Of a stretch of 64,000 nucleotides of DNA, positions 52,752 to 61,954 are shown one piece after another. The position numbers and the translations under genes were made by a program. This stretch comes from Flavobacterium sp. LMO8 (lineage in GTDB: Bacteria > Bacteroidota > Bacteroidia > Flavobacteriales > Flavobacteriaceae), in assembly GCF_009495755.1 (NCBI RefSeq), contig NZ_WIBJ01000030.1, positions 186,001-250,000 of the forward strand, given 5' to 3'. The notes under the pieces were generated by a model. It worked only from the letters and a program-made list of their open reading frames with translations. It was not told the origin of the DNA and ran no database searches. Positions within the stretch are counted from its first letter, which is position 1. Every line of letters begins with the position of its first letter.

Positions 52752-53285
52752 TTATTTTGCTTTTTGATAATAAAAAGTTCTTACCAATTCTTTTAATTTA
52801 CTTTTTGCCGCATTCAATTGCGATTTCGATGTTCCTTCACTAATGCCAAGTTGTTCTGCAATTTCTTTGTGCGAATAGCCTTCGATCACAAATAAATTAA
52901 AAATCGTTTGGCATCCATCAGGAATATACTGGAGTAAATTGAGCAAATCTTCTTCTTCTAAATCGGTGACTTCATCGGCTAAAGGTTGTGAATTGTAACT
53001 CACATCTTCCAAATACAAATTAAAGTTGATATTCTTTTTAATTTGTAAAAGGCAATTGTTCACGGTTATTTTTCGAGCCCAAGCTTCAAAAGCCAAATCC
53101 TCTTTCAGTTGTTCTATTTTTGTGAATATGGTAAAAAAAGCATCGGCCAATACTTCTTCTATTTCTTCCTCCTTTTTTAAATACCGTTTACACAAACGGT
53201 AGAGTTTTGGCGCCATAGTTTCATACACCAAGCGTTGCGCTTCGCGGTGTTGTTTTCGGCAGCCTTGTATGTGTTTTACATCCAT
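52752..53285 (-). CDS. ECF RNA polymerase sigma factor
   Basis: From the ATG at 53285 the product is 177 residues; the longer frame begins with TTG inside a repeated spacer. It has sigma region 2 (LVYETMAPKLYRLCKRYLKKEEEIEEVLADAFFTIF with the polymerase-binding helix, then FEAWARKITVNNCL) and region 4 (CQTIFNLFVIEGYSHKEIAEQLGISEGTSKSQL). No region 3 is present, as in ECF factors. It is first in the minus-strand series that includes the plug-containing proteins, and likely directs their expression. Confidence 0.93.
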   Translation of the reverse strand: MDVKHIQGCRKQHREAQRLVYETMAPKLYRLCKRYLKKEEEIEEVLADAFFTIFTKIEQLKEDLAFEAWARKITVNNCLLQIKKNINFNLYLEDVSYNSQPLADEVTDLEEEDLLNLLQYIPDGCQTIFNLFVIEGYSHKEIAEQLGISEGTSKSQLNAAKSKLKELVRTFYYQKAK

Positions 53286-53292
53286 AAAATGT

Positions 53293-53385
53293 TTTTTTTT
53301 CAAAAATCAAATTCAACTTCAATTTCAAAAATCAAATTGTTTTGCATTTGAATTTGTTCTTGAATTTGTTCTTGTTCCCCTTTTT
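53293..53385. repeat. Reiterated spacer upstream of the ECF sigma gene
   Basis: The spacer contains the exact 12-base tandem repeat gaatttgttctt (53350-53361 and 53362-53373) and two copies of aaaaatcaaatt. It may be the sigma gene's leader. No canonical -7 box is seen, which would fit autoregulation by the ECF factor itself. Confidence 0.55.
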
Positions 53386-53437
53386 TATATAGAGCAGAAA
53401 AGTTGGAAAAAGGTTGGGACGACTTTAAATTATTTTC

Positions 53438-53470
53438 AAAAAAAAATCGCAAGTAGTTAAACTTACGATT
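53438..53470 (-). terminator. Terminator of the ABC/DUF5687 unit
   Basis: On the minus strand aatcgtaagt pairs with acttgcgatt (one wobble), followed by a nine-base T run, 25 bases beyond the ABC ATPase stop. Confidence 0.75.
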
Positions 53471-53494
53471 ATAAAAGTATAAAATATTATAGTG

Positions 53495-54190
53495 TTACAC
53501 AGCGAAAAACGCTTCTAATTCTTTTAAAGTTTCTTCCGAAGTCATAATGTCTTTAACCACTTCGCCTTTGTTTAACGCTACAATACGATTACAAACTTCT
53601 ACAGTATGAATTAAATCGTGACTGGAAATTAATACAGTTACATCTGGATTTTCTGCTAGTTCTTTTACAATTTTCTTTAATCTATTTACAGTTGTTGGAT
53701 CTAAATTTGCAAAAGGTTCATCTAAAATTACCACTTCTGGATTTCCAATTAAAGTAGCAATAATGCCTACTTTCTTCATGTTTCCTTTCGATAAATCGCG
53801 AAGATATTTTTTGGTGTTTAGAATTTCGTTATTAAAAAATTCTTCATATTTCTTTAGTAAAGCATCAACATCTGCCTTGTTTTGTCCGCGTAATTCACCA
53901 ATAAAATAAAAATATTCTTCGGCAGTTAAATAACCAATTAAGAAACTTTCGTCTAAAAAAGCCCCTGTGAAATTTTTCCAATTTTCGCTAGTGTTTACAG
54001 CAACATTATGATTGATAATTCCTCCTGTAGTAGGTTCGATTAAATCTAATAATAAACTAAAAAATGTTGTTTTTCCTGCACCATTATTTCCTACTAAACC
54101 AAAACTTTGTCCTTTAGGAATTTCTAATTCTTGAATATTTAAAACAGTAGTAGCGTTATATTTTTTGGTAAGATTGTTTACTTGTATCAT
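53495..54190 (-). CDS. ABC transporter ATPase (partner of DUF5687 permease)
   Basis: The 231-residue protein has Walker A GNNGAGKTT, signature LSKGNMKKVG, Walker B VVILDEPFANLDP and the switch ISSHD. It lies 20 bases after the DUF5687 membrane gene on the minus strand and forms an exporter with it. Confidence 0.93.
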   Translation of the reverse strand: MIQVNNLTKKYNATTVLNIQELEIPKGQSFGLVGNNGAGKTTFFSLLLDLIEPTTGGIINHNVAVNTSENWKNFTGAFLDESFLIGYLTAEEYFYFIGELRGQNKADVDALLKKYEEFFNNEILNTKKYLRDLSKGNMKKVGIIATLIGNPEVVILDEPFANLDPTTVNRLKKIVKELAENPDVTVLISSHDLIHTVEVCNRIVALNKGEVVKDIMTSEETLKELEAFFAV

Positions 54191-54210
54191 GATAATTTAG
54201 TATAATTAAA

Positions 54211-55674
54211 TTAATTTTTTTGTTTGTATGCAACGATTGTATCGTACTTTGCATTTTTGTAAATTCTTTCAATAAGAACGAAAATTCTCGATTTGAATAG
54301 TAAACCTAATAGCCCAACAATTGCAATCAATGCTATTCCAATATTAATATTGTCAAGTAAAAGTCCTACTCCAAAAAGTAAAATTGGTATAATCATTTGG
54401 GGTAAAGAAAATAATAGCGTTTTAAAATTAAACGCTTTTTTGTCCCCAAAAGCTCCTTTTGCTGACTCTAAATCTATTGCCGTTCTAGTGTATGCACCAG
54501 TTAATAATACTAAAAAGGAGTTAAATCCAATATTGTAAATACCTGTTGCCAAGATTGTAATGTAAATATCCCAACCAAAGTAAATATAAAAGGACGCCAA
54601 TAGCATACTAATTGCTGTTCCTATAATCATTAACCACCATTTAGAATTCAAGTATTCTTTGTATGAAATACTTTGTGTCATCATAAGCTGATAATAAGAA
54701 CTATCCCAACTTGGAACAAACTGTCCAAAATTAATTAGGAATCCACCTGTTACAAAAACTGCTGCAAATGCTTGCATAACACCGCCTTTGTATATGTCTT
54801 GAGTGAAGAATATCAATCCATAAAACAAGAAAAAGAAACTCATGTATAAAGTTGTTTTTGCTCGTTTATTTCGCATTAATAGTTTGATGTCGTTTTTTAA
54901 AAAAGTTCCTAAGGTTCCAAATTGATTCAACCAAGTTAAGTCGTTAGAATTCGCTAAATTCTTTTTAATATGTAATCTTTCATCTAAAGTTAAATCTTTT
55001 TTGAAGAAATTAAAAGTGAAATAATAGATGATTACTAAGGCAAAAATTGGAAGTAAAACCATCCAAACTTGCTCATATAAACCTTGAAAGAAAGGTTGTG
55101 TGTAAATTGTAATATCAAATAAATTATAATACTGAGATGCAACTAATCCTATGATAATCGTTGCTACAATACCAAAAAGCAGGTCTTTATTGTTGATTAA
55201 AATGTTTAAGAAATTAATAAACAGTATAGAGGTTAAAATTCCTAAATGCCAACTGATTACGCCTAATATATTATAATCGTTGTAGAGCAATATAATACTA
55301 AAAGGAATAAAAAAGAAAGCGTGAGTGGTATTAAAATAGTTTAAAACTGTTTTTCCTAAAGAAAAATGAACAATCGTATTTTTTTTAATAGGAAGAACTA
55401 ATAAAGGGCGAATGGTTAGCGTAGGTATTTTTTGAAAAAAATAACGCATCATCATGTCGGCAAATAAATAGTAAATAATAAACTTATTTACCGTTTGTAA
55501 TGGTTCTAAGCCCGCTTTTTTTAGTCCATAAAAAGCACCAAAACCAGCCAAAACAAACATGGAAGCAAAATATAAGAATAGTAGTGCCATGAAAATTTTA
55601 AAAGCCAAATTGGTTTTAAACGATGCCGACCGAACAAAAGATTTCCATTCGAGCGTAAGAAAATGTTTAATCAT
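54211..55674 (-). CDS. DUF5687 ABC permease
   Basis: The 487-residue integral membrane protein has around 12 hydrophobic helices. Its start (MIKHFLTLEWKSFVRSASFKTNLAFKI) and the segment YYLFADMMMRYFFQKIPTL fit DUF5687, a Bacteroidota family of ABC permeases. Its ATPase follows directly. Substrate not known. Confidence 0.88.
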   Translation of the reverse strand: MIKHFLTLEWKSFVRSASFKTNLAFKIFMALLFLYFASMFVLAGFGAFYGLKKAGLEPLQTVNKFIIYYLFADMMMRYFFQKIPTLTIRPLLVLPIKKNTIVHFSLGKTVLNYFNTTHAFFFIPFSIILLYNDYNILGVISWHLGILTSILFINFLNILINNKDLLFGIVATIIIGLVASQYYNLFDITIYTQPFFQGLYEQVWMVLLPIFALVIIYYFTFNFFKKDLTLDERLHIKKNLANSNDLTWLNQFGTLGTFLKNDIKLLMRNKRAKTTLYMSFFFLFYGLIFFTQDIYKGGVMQAFAAVFVTGGFLINFGQFVPSWDSSYYQLMMTQSISYKEYLNSKWWLMIIGTAISMLLASFYIYFGWDIYITILATGIYNIGFNSFLVLLTGAYTRTAIDLESAKGAFGDKKAFNFKTLLFSLPQMIIPILLFGVGLLLDNINIGIALIAIVGLLGLLFKSRIFVLIERIYKNAKYDTIVAYKQKN

Positions 55675-55724
55675 ATTTTTTTGGATTTCTTATTTGTAGT
55701 GTTTTTTTGTAAAATGTTACGATT

Positions 55725-56546
55725 TTATTTCTTAAAATTCAATTTATAAATTGTAGTCTCTAAATCTTCGGTGTCATTGTCTTCACATAATAAAAAGGTG
55801 AATTCGCTTTCTGTTTCCTGATACAAGGTCATTCCTTCAAATTTTTGATGTTCGGATAATAAGTGAACTTCTATGATTTCAAAGGTTGGTGCATGCATAA
55901 CCCCTAAAATGGTTCCTAAAACTTCGCCATCTTCATAAGTTGATGTTGTGTTTTCGGCGCAAGCCAGGAAATAAATTTTATCGCCAACCAAAACGGCATC
56001 GGTAAAAGTGGTTTCGATGTCATCTAATGTTGGAAGCGAAATCGGTACAAAACGAATACCATCTTCTTGATGATTAGGCACAATAAAAATTCCGTTTTTA
56101 CTGTTTTTCGAATTGCCTCTTTGAAAAAGCAACATGGTTTGATGCGCATAAATGGCGCCTTCAATATTCAATTGATCATCAGCAAAGGAACCAACATTTT
56201 TTAATTTTTGATATAGAGATTTTAAATTTTGTGATTGCAATGTATCGGAACCTAAATCTAAAGTATACATCGAATTTCTTTTTTCGGTTGAACCGGATCC
56301 CAATATAATAATCTGATTTCCATATTTCGTGATGCATTCTAAATCGGGTTTTTCAGCTTTTTCTATGTTTTCTTTAGCCTCTTTTACTAAAGGGAATTTT
56401 AATAATAGCTTTTTAGAAATGTCGTATTGATATAAAAAATTACTTGAGTCTGAAATAAGAAATAAAACATCTTGAGAATACAATAATCCAGACGGCGCTG
56501 AAATTCCTTTTATAGTGAATAGATTTGTAAGTTTGAAATTTTCCAT
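55725..56546 (-). CDS. Beta-propeller-like protein (DUF6929-type)
   Basis: The 273-residue protein has no signal peptide. Repeated strand blocks (SGLLYSQDVLFLISDSSNFLYQYD, KPDLECITKYGNQIIILGSGS, FTDAVLVGDKIYFLACAE, KFEGMTLYQETESEFTFLLCEDND) suggest a propeller of esterase-like phytase or NHL type. I recall the family as DUF6929, of unknown role. It lies 50 bases upstream of the DUF5687 gene on the same strand and may be part of that unit. Confidence 0.75.
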   Translation of the reverse strand: MENFKLTNLFTIKGISAPSGLLYSQDVLFLISDSSNFLYQYDISKKLLLKFPLVKEAKENIEKAEKPDLECITKYGNQIIILGSGSTEKRNSMYTLDLGSDTLQSQNLKSLYQKLKNVGSFADDQLNIEGAIYAHQTMLLFQRGNSKNSKNGIFIVPNHQEDGIRFVPISLPTLDDIETTFTDAVLVGDKIYFLACAENTTSTYEDGEVLGTILGVMHAPTFEIIEVHLLSEHQKFEGMTLYQETESEFTFLLCEDNDTEDLETTIYKLNFKK

Positions 56547-56622
56547 ATTTTTACAAAAGTGTTTTTTAATTAGAATAAAAAAGTTTTAAAAATACTAACT
56601 TTACCACATTATACCTATAAAA

Positions 56623-57504
56623 ATGAAAAATATCGAAATAGAGGCTTTAAAAGTAACTTCAAATATTAAATTAAGTTCGCTTCCTACTTTTATAGATGTT
56701 GAAACTTCTGAAAGTAAAAAAGAAAAAGAACTAGATAAAATAAGAATTAAGCTAAGTAAATTACAAGATAAATTATATGCTCATAACAAATATGGAGTGC
56801 TAATTTGCTTGCAAGGTATGGATACTGCAGGTAAAGATAGTTTAGTTCGTGAAGTTTTTAAAGAATTTAATGCGCGTGGTGTAGTGGTGCATAGTTTTAA
56901 AACACCAAATTCAAATGAACTAGAGCATGATTATTTATGGAGACATTATATTGCATTGCCAGAAAAAGGGAAGTTTTCAGTTTTTAACAGAACGCATTAT
57001 GAAAATGTTTTGGTAACAAGAGTTCACCCAAATTATATTTTGAATGAAAATATTCCAGGTGTTAATTCTGTAGAAGATATTACGGCAGATTTTTGGGAAA
57101 ATCGTTTTGAAAGCATCAATAATTTTGAAAAACACATAACTTCAAACGGAGTTATTGTTTTGAAATTTTTCTTACATCTAAGTAAGGAGGAACAAAGACT
57201 TCGATTAATTAGACGATTAGAAACAGAAAAACACAATTGGAAGTTTTCACCAAGCGATTTAAAAGAAAGAGAGTTGTGGGATGATTATCAGGTTTGTTAT
57301 GAAGAAGCAATAAATAAAACTTCTAAAAAACATGCTCCTTGGTATGTAATTCCAGCCGATAATAAAGAAACGGCTCGCTATTTAGTAGCTAAAACTATTT
57401 TAGAAGAATTACAGAAATATTCTGATATAAAAGAACCAGAATTAGAACCAGAAATTAAAGAAAATATAAAAATGTATCGCGATAAATTAGCGAATGAGAA
57501 ATAA
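56623..57504 (+). CDS. Polyphosphate kinase 2 family phosphotransferase
   Basis: The 293-residue product is a single-domain PPK2: Walker A GMDTAGKDS (65-73), FKTPNSNELEHDYLWRHYIALPEKG, lid module FNRTHYENVLVTRVHP (121-136), and a C-terminal EAINKTSKKHAPWYVIPADNK. The sequence fits the PPK2 class III pattern (TIGR03709), which can phosphorylate AMP and ADP with polyphosphate. It is divergent from the DUF6929 gene and precedes the cobalamin adenosyltransferase by 16 bases. Confidence 0.93.
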   Translation: MKNIEIEALKVTSNIKLSSLPTFIDVETSESKKEKELDKIRIKLSKLQDKLYAHNKYGVLICLQGMDTAGKDSLVREVFKEFNARGVVVHSFKTPNSNELEHDYLWRHYIALPEKGKFSVFNRTHYENVLVTRVHPNYILNENIPGVNSVEDITADFWENRFESINNFEKHITSNGVIVLKFFLHLSKEEQRLRLIRRLETEKHNWKFSPSDLKERELWDDYQVCYEEAINKTSKKHAPWYVIPADNKETARYLVAKTILEELQKYSDIKEPELEPEIKENIKMYRDKLANEK

Positions 57505-57520
57505 AAAAGGAAACAATTAA

Positions 57521-58090
57521 ATGAAAGTATATACTAAAACTGGCGATAGCGGAACTACTGCATTGTTTGGAGGAACACGTGTTCCAAAGCATCATATTAG
57601 AATTGAAAGTTACGGAACAGTTGATGAATTAAATTCGCATATCGGATTAATTCGCGATCAAGAGATGAGTGATTTATATAAGAATGTACTTATTGAAGTT
57701 CAAGATCGTTTATTTACGGTTGGAGCTATACTGGCAACACCACCCGAAAAAGAAACCTTAAAAAACGGACAACCTCGTTTACAAAACTTAGGAATAATAG
57801 AGTCAGATATCGAGTTTTTAGAGAATGAAATTGATACTATGGAAGAAGCTTTGCCTCCAATGACACATTTTGTGCTGCCTGGAGGTCATACAACTGTGTC
57901 ATATTGTCATATTGCTCGCTGTGTTTGTCGTAGAGCCGAACGTTTAGCAGTGCATTTAAATGACATAGAACCGACAGACGAAAGTGTAATTAAGTACCTA
58001 AACCGACTTTCTGACTATCTTTTTGTGTTGGCACGAAAGTTGTCCCATGATTTGAACGCTGATGAAGTTCAGTGGATACCTAGAAAGTAG
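57521..58090 (+). CDS. PduO-type cobalamin adenosyltransferase
   Basis: The 189-residue protein has the PduO/ATR signatures: KVYTKTGDSGTTALFGGTRVPK at the N-terminus, ESYGTVDELNSHIGLIR, and the C-terminal HIARCVCRRAERLAVHL, with LNRLSDYLFVLAR. It adenosylates cob(I)alamin to coenzyme B12. No B12-dependent enzyme or transport gene is nearby. It begins 16 bases after the PPK2 gene; both use ATP-type chemistry, but the pairing may be accidental. Confidence 0.95.
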   Translation: MKVYTKTGDSGTTALFGGTRVPKHHIRIESYGTVDELNSHIGLIRDQEMSDLYKNVLIEVQDRLFTVGAILATPPEKETLKNGQPRLQNLGIIESDIEFLENEIDTMEEALPPMTHFVLPGGHTTVSYCHIARCVCRRAERLAVHLNDIEPTDESVIKYLNRLSDYLFVLARKLSHDLNADEVQWIPRK

Positions 58091-58137
58091 TATCAGAGTA
58101 TAGTTTTATTCAGAAAAAAGAATCCAAACGGCTTTTA

Positions 58138-58168
58138 CTGACCACTAAAAACTGACCACTGACCACTA
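58138..58168. repeat. Triple ctgaccact spacer repeat
   Basis: ctgaccact occurs three times at 58138, 58152 and 58159 (the last two overlapping by two bases) in the spacer before the DUF2795 promoter. The remaining 178-base spacer is A-rich. Confidence 0.55.
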
Positions 58169-58214
58169 AAAAAAGGAACGTTCTTAAATTTTAATAAAAA
58201 AAGTAAAAAAAAAC

Positions 58215-58244
58215 TTGCCTTATTGGGTAATAAATTTATTTTTG
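58215..58244 (+). promoter_or_regulatory. Promoter of the DUF2795 gene
   Basis: TTG at 58215-58217 and TATTTTTG at 58237-58244 are 19 bases apart, 24 bases upstream of the start codon. Confidence 0.85.
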
Positions 58245-58268
58245 CATAAACTTATAAATCGATAAAAG

Positions 58269-58490
58269 ATGTATTGGACATTAGAATTAGCATCCTATTT
58301 AAGTGATGCGCCTTGGCCAGCAACCAAAGATGAACTTATCGACTATGCTATCAGAACTGGAGCTCCATTAGAAGTAGTGGAAAACTTACAATCTATAGAA
58401 GACGAAGGAGAAATCTATGAATCAATGGAAGAGATTTGGCCTGATTATCCTACTGACGAAGATTATCTTTGGAATGAGGATGAATATTAA
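58269..58490 (+). CDS. DUF2795 protein
   Basis: The 73-residue acidic protein matches DUF2795: MYWTLELASYLSDAPWPATKDELIDYAIRTGAPLEVVENL, then an acidic tail ending in EDEY. Members are small, single-domain proteins of unknown role, common in Bacteroidota upstream of secA. It has its own promoter and terminator. Confidence 0.92.
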   Translation: MYWTLELASYLSDAPWPATKDELIDYAIRTGAPLEVVENLQSIEDEGEIYESMEEIWPDYPTDEDYLWNEDEY

Positions 58491-58514
58491 AAAATAAATA
58501 AACACAACAGAAAC

Positions 58515-58539
58515 AAGTCTCTTTACTGAGACTTTTTTT
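58515..58539 (+). terminator. Terminator of the DUF2795 gene
   Basis: A 7-bp stem (aagtctc / gagactt) with a six-base loop, followed by a T run. Confidence 0.75.
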
Positions 58540-58544
58540 GTGGT

Positions 58545-58552
58545 TATATTTG
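58545..58552 (+). promoter_or_regulatory. -7 box for secA
   Basis: TATATTTG lies 25 bases upstream of the secA start. A TTT (not TTG) is found about 20 bases before it, within the preceding terminator. Confidence 0.55.
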
Positions 58553-58577
58553 CAAACCTATTTAGAAAATAAAAATT

Positions 58578-61500
58578 ATGAGTATCATAAATTCCATATT
58601 GAAAGCTTTTGTGGGGGATAAATCGGAGAAAGATGTAAAAGCGATTCAACCACTTATTACCAAAGTAAAATCTTTTGAGAGTGCATTACAAGTACTGTCT
58701 CATGATGAATTACGTGCTAAAACAGCTGAATTCAAAGCTAAAATTAAAAATGCTCGCGCTGAAAAAGATGCAAAAATTGCTTCTTTAAAACAAGATGCAG
58801 AGCAAACTCAAGACATTGATGCTCGTGAAGATATTTATGCAGAAATCGATAAAATCGAAAAAGAAGCGTATGAGATTTCTGAGAAAGTATTAAATGAAAT
58901 TCTTCCAGAAGCATTTGCTGTAGTAAAAGAAACAGCACGTCGTTTTAAAGAAAATACTTCTTTAACAGTAACGGCTACTCCAAAAGACAGAGAGTTATCA
59001 GCAACTAAATCGTATATTGCTATTGAAGGTGATAATGCAACTTGGGCAAACTCTTGGAATGCAGCTGGTAAAGCTATCACATGGGACATGATTCACTACG
59101 ACGTTCAGTTGATTGGTGGAGTGGTTTTACACCAAGGTAAAATTGCCGAAATGCAAACTGGGGAAGGAAAAACATTAGTAGCAACATTACCTTTATATTT
59201 AAATGCCTTAACTGGAAACGGAGTGCATTTAGTAACGGTGAATGACTACTTAGCAAAACGTGATAGTACATGGAAAGCTCCTTTATTCGAATTTCATGGA
59301 ATGACAGTTGATTGTATTGATAATCACCAACCAAATTCTCCTGAAAGAAGAAAAGCTTACAATGCTGATATTACTTATGGTACAAATAACGAATTTGGTT
59401 TCGATTATTTGAGAGATAATATGGCACATGCTCCAGAAGATTTGGTTCAACGTAAACATAATTTTGCTATTGTCGATGAGGTCGATTCAGTTTTAGTGGA
59501 TGATGCAAGAACACCTTTAATTATTTCTGGACCAGTTCCTCAAGGTGATCGCCATGAGTTTAATGAATTGAAACCAAAAGTTGAAAATCTAGTTACTTTA
59601 CAACGTAAATTAGCTACAGATTGTTTAACGGAAGCGAAACGTTTATTCAAAGAAGGAAACAATAAAGACGCTGGATTTAATTTATTACGTTCTTACAGAG
59701 CGTTGCCAAAAAGCAAAGCTTTAATCAAATTCTTATCGGAAGAAGGAGTAAAACAATTACTTCAAAAAACCGAAAACCAATACATGCAAGATAACAACAG
59801 AGAAATGCCAAAAATTGATGAGGCGTTATATTTTGTTATCGAAGAAAAAAATAATCAAGTTGAGTTAACGGATAACGGAATCCAATTCTTATCACAAGAT
59901 ACAGATGCACAATTCTTCGTTTTACCAGATATTGGAACAGGAATTGCTCAAATTGAAAAAGAAAACCTAGCTGCTGAAGAAATGGCAGAGCGTAAAGAAG
60001 AATTATTCCGTGATTTCTCAGTAAAATCGGAACGTATTCACACGTTAACGCAGTTGTTAAAAGCCTATACTTTATTTGAAAAAGATACCGAATACGTTAT
60101 CATGGACAATAAAGTAATGATTGTAGATGAGCAAACAGGACGTATCATGGATGGGCGTCGTTACTCAGATGGTTTACATCAAGCAATCGAAGCAAAAGAA
60201 AATGTAAAAATCGAAGCTGCTACTCAAACATTTGCAACCGTTACGTTACAGAATTATTTCCGTATGTACAGCAAATTAGGAGGAATGACAGGAACTGCTT
60301 CAACAGAAGCAGGTGAGTTCTGGGAAATCTACAAATTAGATGTTGTGGAAATTCCAACCAACCGTCCAATGGCTCGTAAAGACAAAGACGATTTAATTTA
60401 CAGAACCGTTCGTGAAAAATTCAACGCAGTTATCGAAGATGTAGTACAATTATCAAATTCGGGAAGACCTGTATTAATTGGAACAACATCGGTAGAGATT
60501 TCGGAATTATTAAGCCGAATGTTAAAAATTAGAGGTATTCAACACAATGTATTGAATGCTAAAATGCACAAAAGTGAAGCAGAAATTGTAGCTGAAGCAG
60601 GAAAGCCTGGCGTAGTTACAATTGCAACTAATATGGCAGGTCGTGGTACCGATATTAAATTATCTGACGAAGTGAAAAAAGCAGGTGGTTTAGCAATTAT
60701 CGGAACAGAACGTCACGATTCGCGTCGTGTGGACCGTCAGTTAAGAGGTCGTGCGGGTCGTCAAGGAGATGTGGGTAGTTCACAATTCTACGTGTCTTTG
60801 GAAGATAACTTAATGCGTTTATTCGGTTCTGAAAGAGTAGCTAAAGTTATGGATAGAATTGGTCTAAAAGAAGGTGAAGTAATTCAACATTCTATGATGA
60901 CAAAATCTATCGAAAGAGCACAGAAAAAAGTAGAAGAAAATAACTTTGGAGTTCGTAAACGTTTGTTAGAATATGATGACGTAATGAACGCACAAAGAGA
61001 AGTAGTATACAAAAGAAGACGTCACGCTTTACACGGAGAACGTTTGAAAGTGGATATTGCAAACATGATGTACGACACTTGCGAATTAGTAGTAGAACAA
61101 AATAAACTAGCAGAAGATTTCAAAAATTTCGAGTTTGAATTGATTCGTTATTTTTCAATCAGTGCTCCAGTTTCACAATCAGAATTTGCAAAATTATCAG
61201 CAAGAGAAATTACTGGAAAAACATACAAAGCGGTTTTAGCTCATTACGAAGAAAAAATTGCTAGAGATGCACGCGAAGCGTATCCAATCATCAAAAATGT
61301 ATACGAAAACAATAATGGTCAGTACCAAAGAATTATAGTGCCATTCTCTGACGGAATCAAATCATTAAACGTGGTTACCGATTTAGAAAAAGCATATACT
61401 TCAGAAGGACGTTCGTTAGTGGCAGATTTCGAGAAAAACATCACGTTAGCTATTGTGGATGAAGCTTGGAAAAAACACTTACGTAAAATGGACGAATTGA

Positions 61501-61934
61501 AACAATCGGTTCAGTTAGCCGTTCACGAACAAAAAGATCCATTGTTGATTTACAAGTTTGAAGCCTTCAATTTATTCAAGAAAATGATTGATGAGGTGAA
61601 TAAAGAGGTAATTTCGTTTTTGTTCAAAGGTGATTTACCTTCTCACAATACATCCGAAATTCAAGAAGCTAAGCAAGTGCAACAAAAAGAAAACTATACT
61701 GAAACTAAAGAAGATTTAGATAGCGAAGATACAGCGGCACAAGCAAGAAGAGCAGGAGAAATGGCAAGTCAAAGACCTCAAGTAACAGAAACGATTACAA
61801 GAGAAATGCCAAAAATCAATCGTAATGACACCGTTACTATCAAACACGTAATGAGTGGAAAAAGCGAAACCATGAAATACAAAAAGGCAGAAAGTATGTT
61901 AGCTTCTGGCGAATGGGTTTTGGTTAACGAATAA
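58578..61934 (+). CDS. secA: Preprotein translocase ATPase SecA
   Basis: At 1118 residues this is longer than E. coli SecA (901) but normal for the family in Flavobacteriaceae. Walker A MQTGEGKTLVA, VDEVDSVLVDDA, the preprotein crosslinking domain, GTATNMAGRGTD-like segments (IATNMAGRGTD), RRVDRQLRGRAGRQGD, and the helical wing and scaffold regions are present. An extra segment of about 100 residues (about 330-430, LRSYRALPKSKALIKFL onward) and a helical insert near the N-terminus account for the length. The usual C-terminal zinc motif CxCxSGKKxKxCH is absent; the tail ends TMKYKKAESMLASGEWVLVNE. It drives secretion through SecYEG, including the many exported products here. Confidence 0.97.
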   Translation: MSIINSILKAFVGDKSEKDVKAIQPLITKVKSFESALQVLSHDELRAKTAEFKAKIKNARAEKDAKIASLKQDAEQTQDIDAREDIYAEIDKIEKEAYEISEKVLNEILPEAFAVVKETARRFKENTSLTVTATPKDRELSATKSYIAIEGDNATWANSWNAAGKAITWDMIHYDVQLIGGVVLHQGKIAEMQTGEGKTLVATLPLYLNALTGNGVHLVTVNDYLAKRDSTWKAPLFEFHGMTVDCIDNHQPNSPERRKAYNADITYGTNNEFGFDYLRDNMAHAPEDLVQRKHNFAIVDEVDSVLVDDARTPLIISGPVPQGDRHEFNELKPKVENLVTLQRKLATDCLTEAKRLFKEGNNKDAGFNLLRSYRALPKSKALIKFLSEEGVKQLLQKTENQYMQDNNREMPKIDEALYFVIEEKNNQVELTDNGIQFLSQDTDAQFFVLPDIGTGIAQIEKENLAAEEMAERKEELFRDFSVKSERIHTLTQLLKAYTLFEKDTEYVIMDNKVMIVDEQTGRIMDGRRYSDGLHQAIEAKENVKIEAATQTFATVTLQNYFRMYSKLGGMTGTASTEAGEFWEIYKLDVVEIPTNRPMARKDKDDLIYRTVREKFNAVIEDVVQLSNSGRPVLIGTTSVEISELLSRMLKIRGIQHNVLNAKMHKSEAEIVAEAGKPGVVTIATNMAGRGTDIKLSDEVKKAGGLAIIGTERHDSRRVDRQLRGRAGRQGDVGSSQFYVSLEDNLMRLFGSERVAKVMDRIGLKEGEVIQHSMMTKSIERAQKKVEENNFGVRKRLLEYDDVMNAQREVVYKRRRHALHGERLKVDIANMMYDTCELVVEQNKLAEDFKNFEFELIRYFSISAPVSQSEFAKLSAREITGKTYKAVLAHYEEKIARDAREAYPIIKNVYENNNGQYQRIIVPFSDGIKSLNVVTDLEKAYTSEGRSLVADFEKNITLAIVDEAWKKHLRKMDELKQSVQLAVHEQKDPLLIYKFEAFNLFKKMIDEVNKEVISFLFKGDLPSHNTSEIQEAKQVQQKENYTETKEDLDSEDTAAQARRAGEMASQRPQVTETITREMPKINRNDTVTIKHVMSGKSETMKYKKAESMLASGEWVLVNE

Positions 61935-61954
61935 TTAAAACACATAAATAAACT

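Noticed and set aside
58138..58168. ctgaccact repeats considered as a CRISPR fragment
   Set aside because: Repeats are 9 bases, overlap one another and have no spacers or cas genes.
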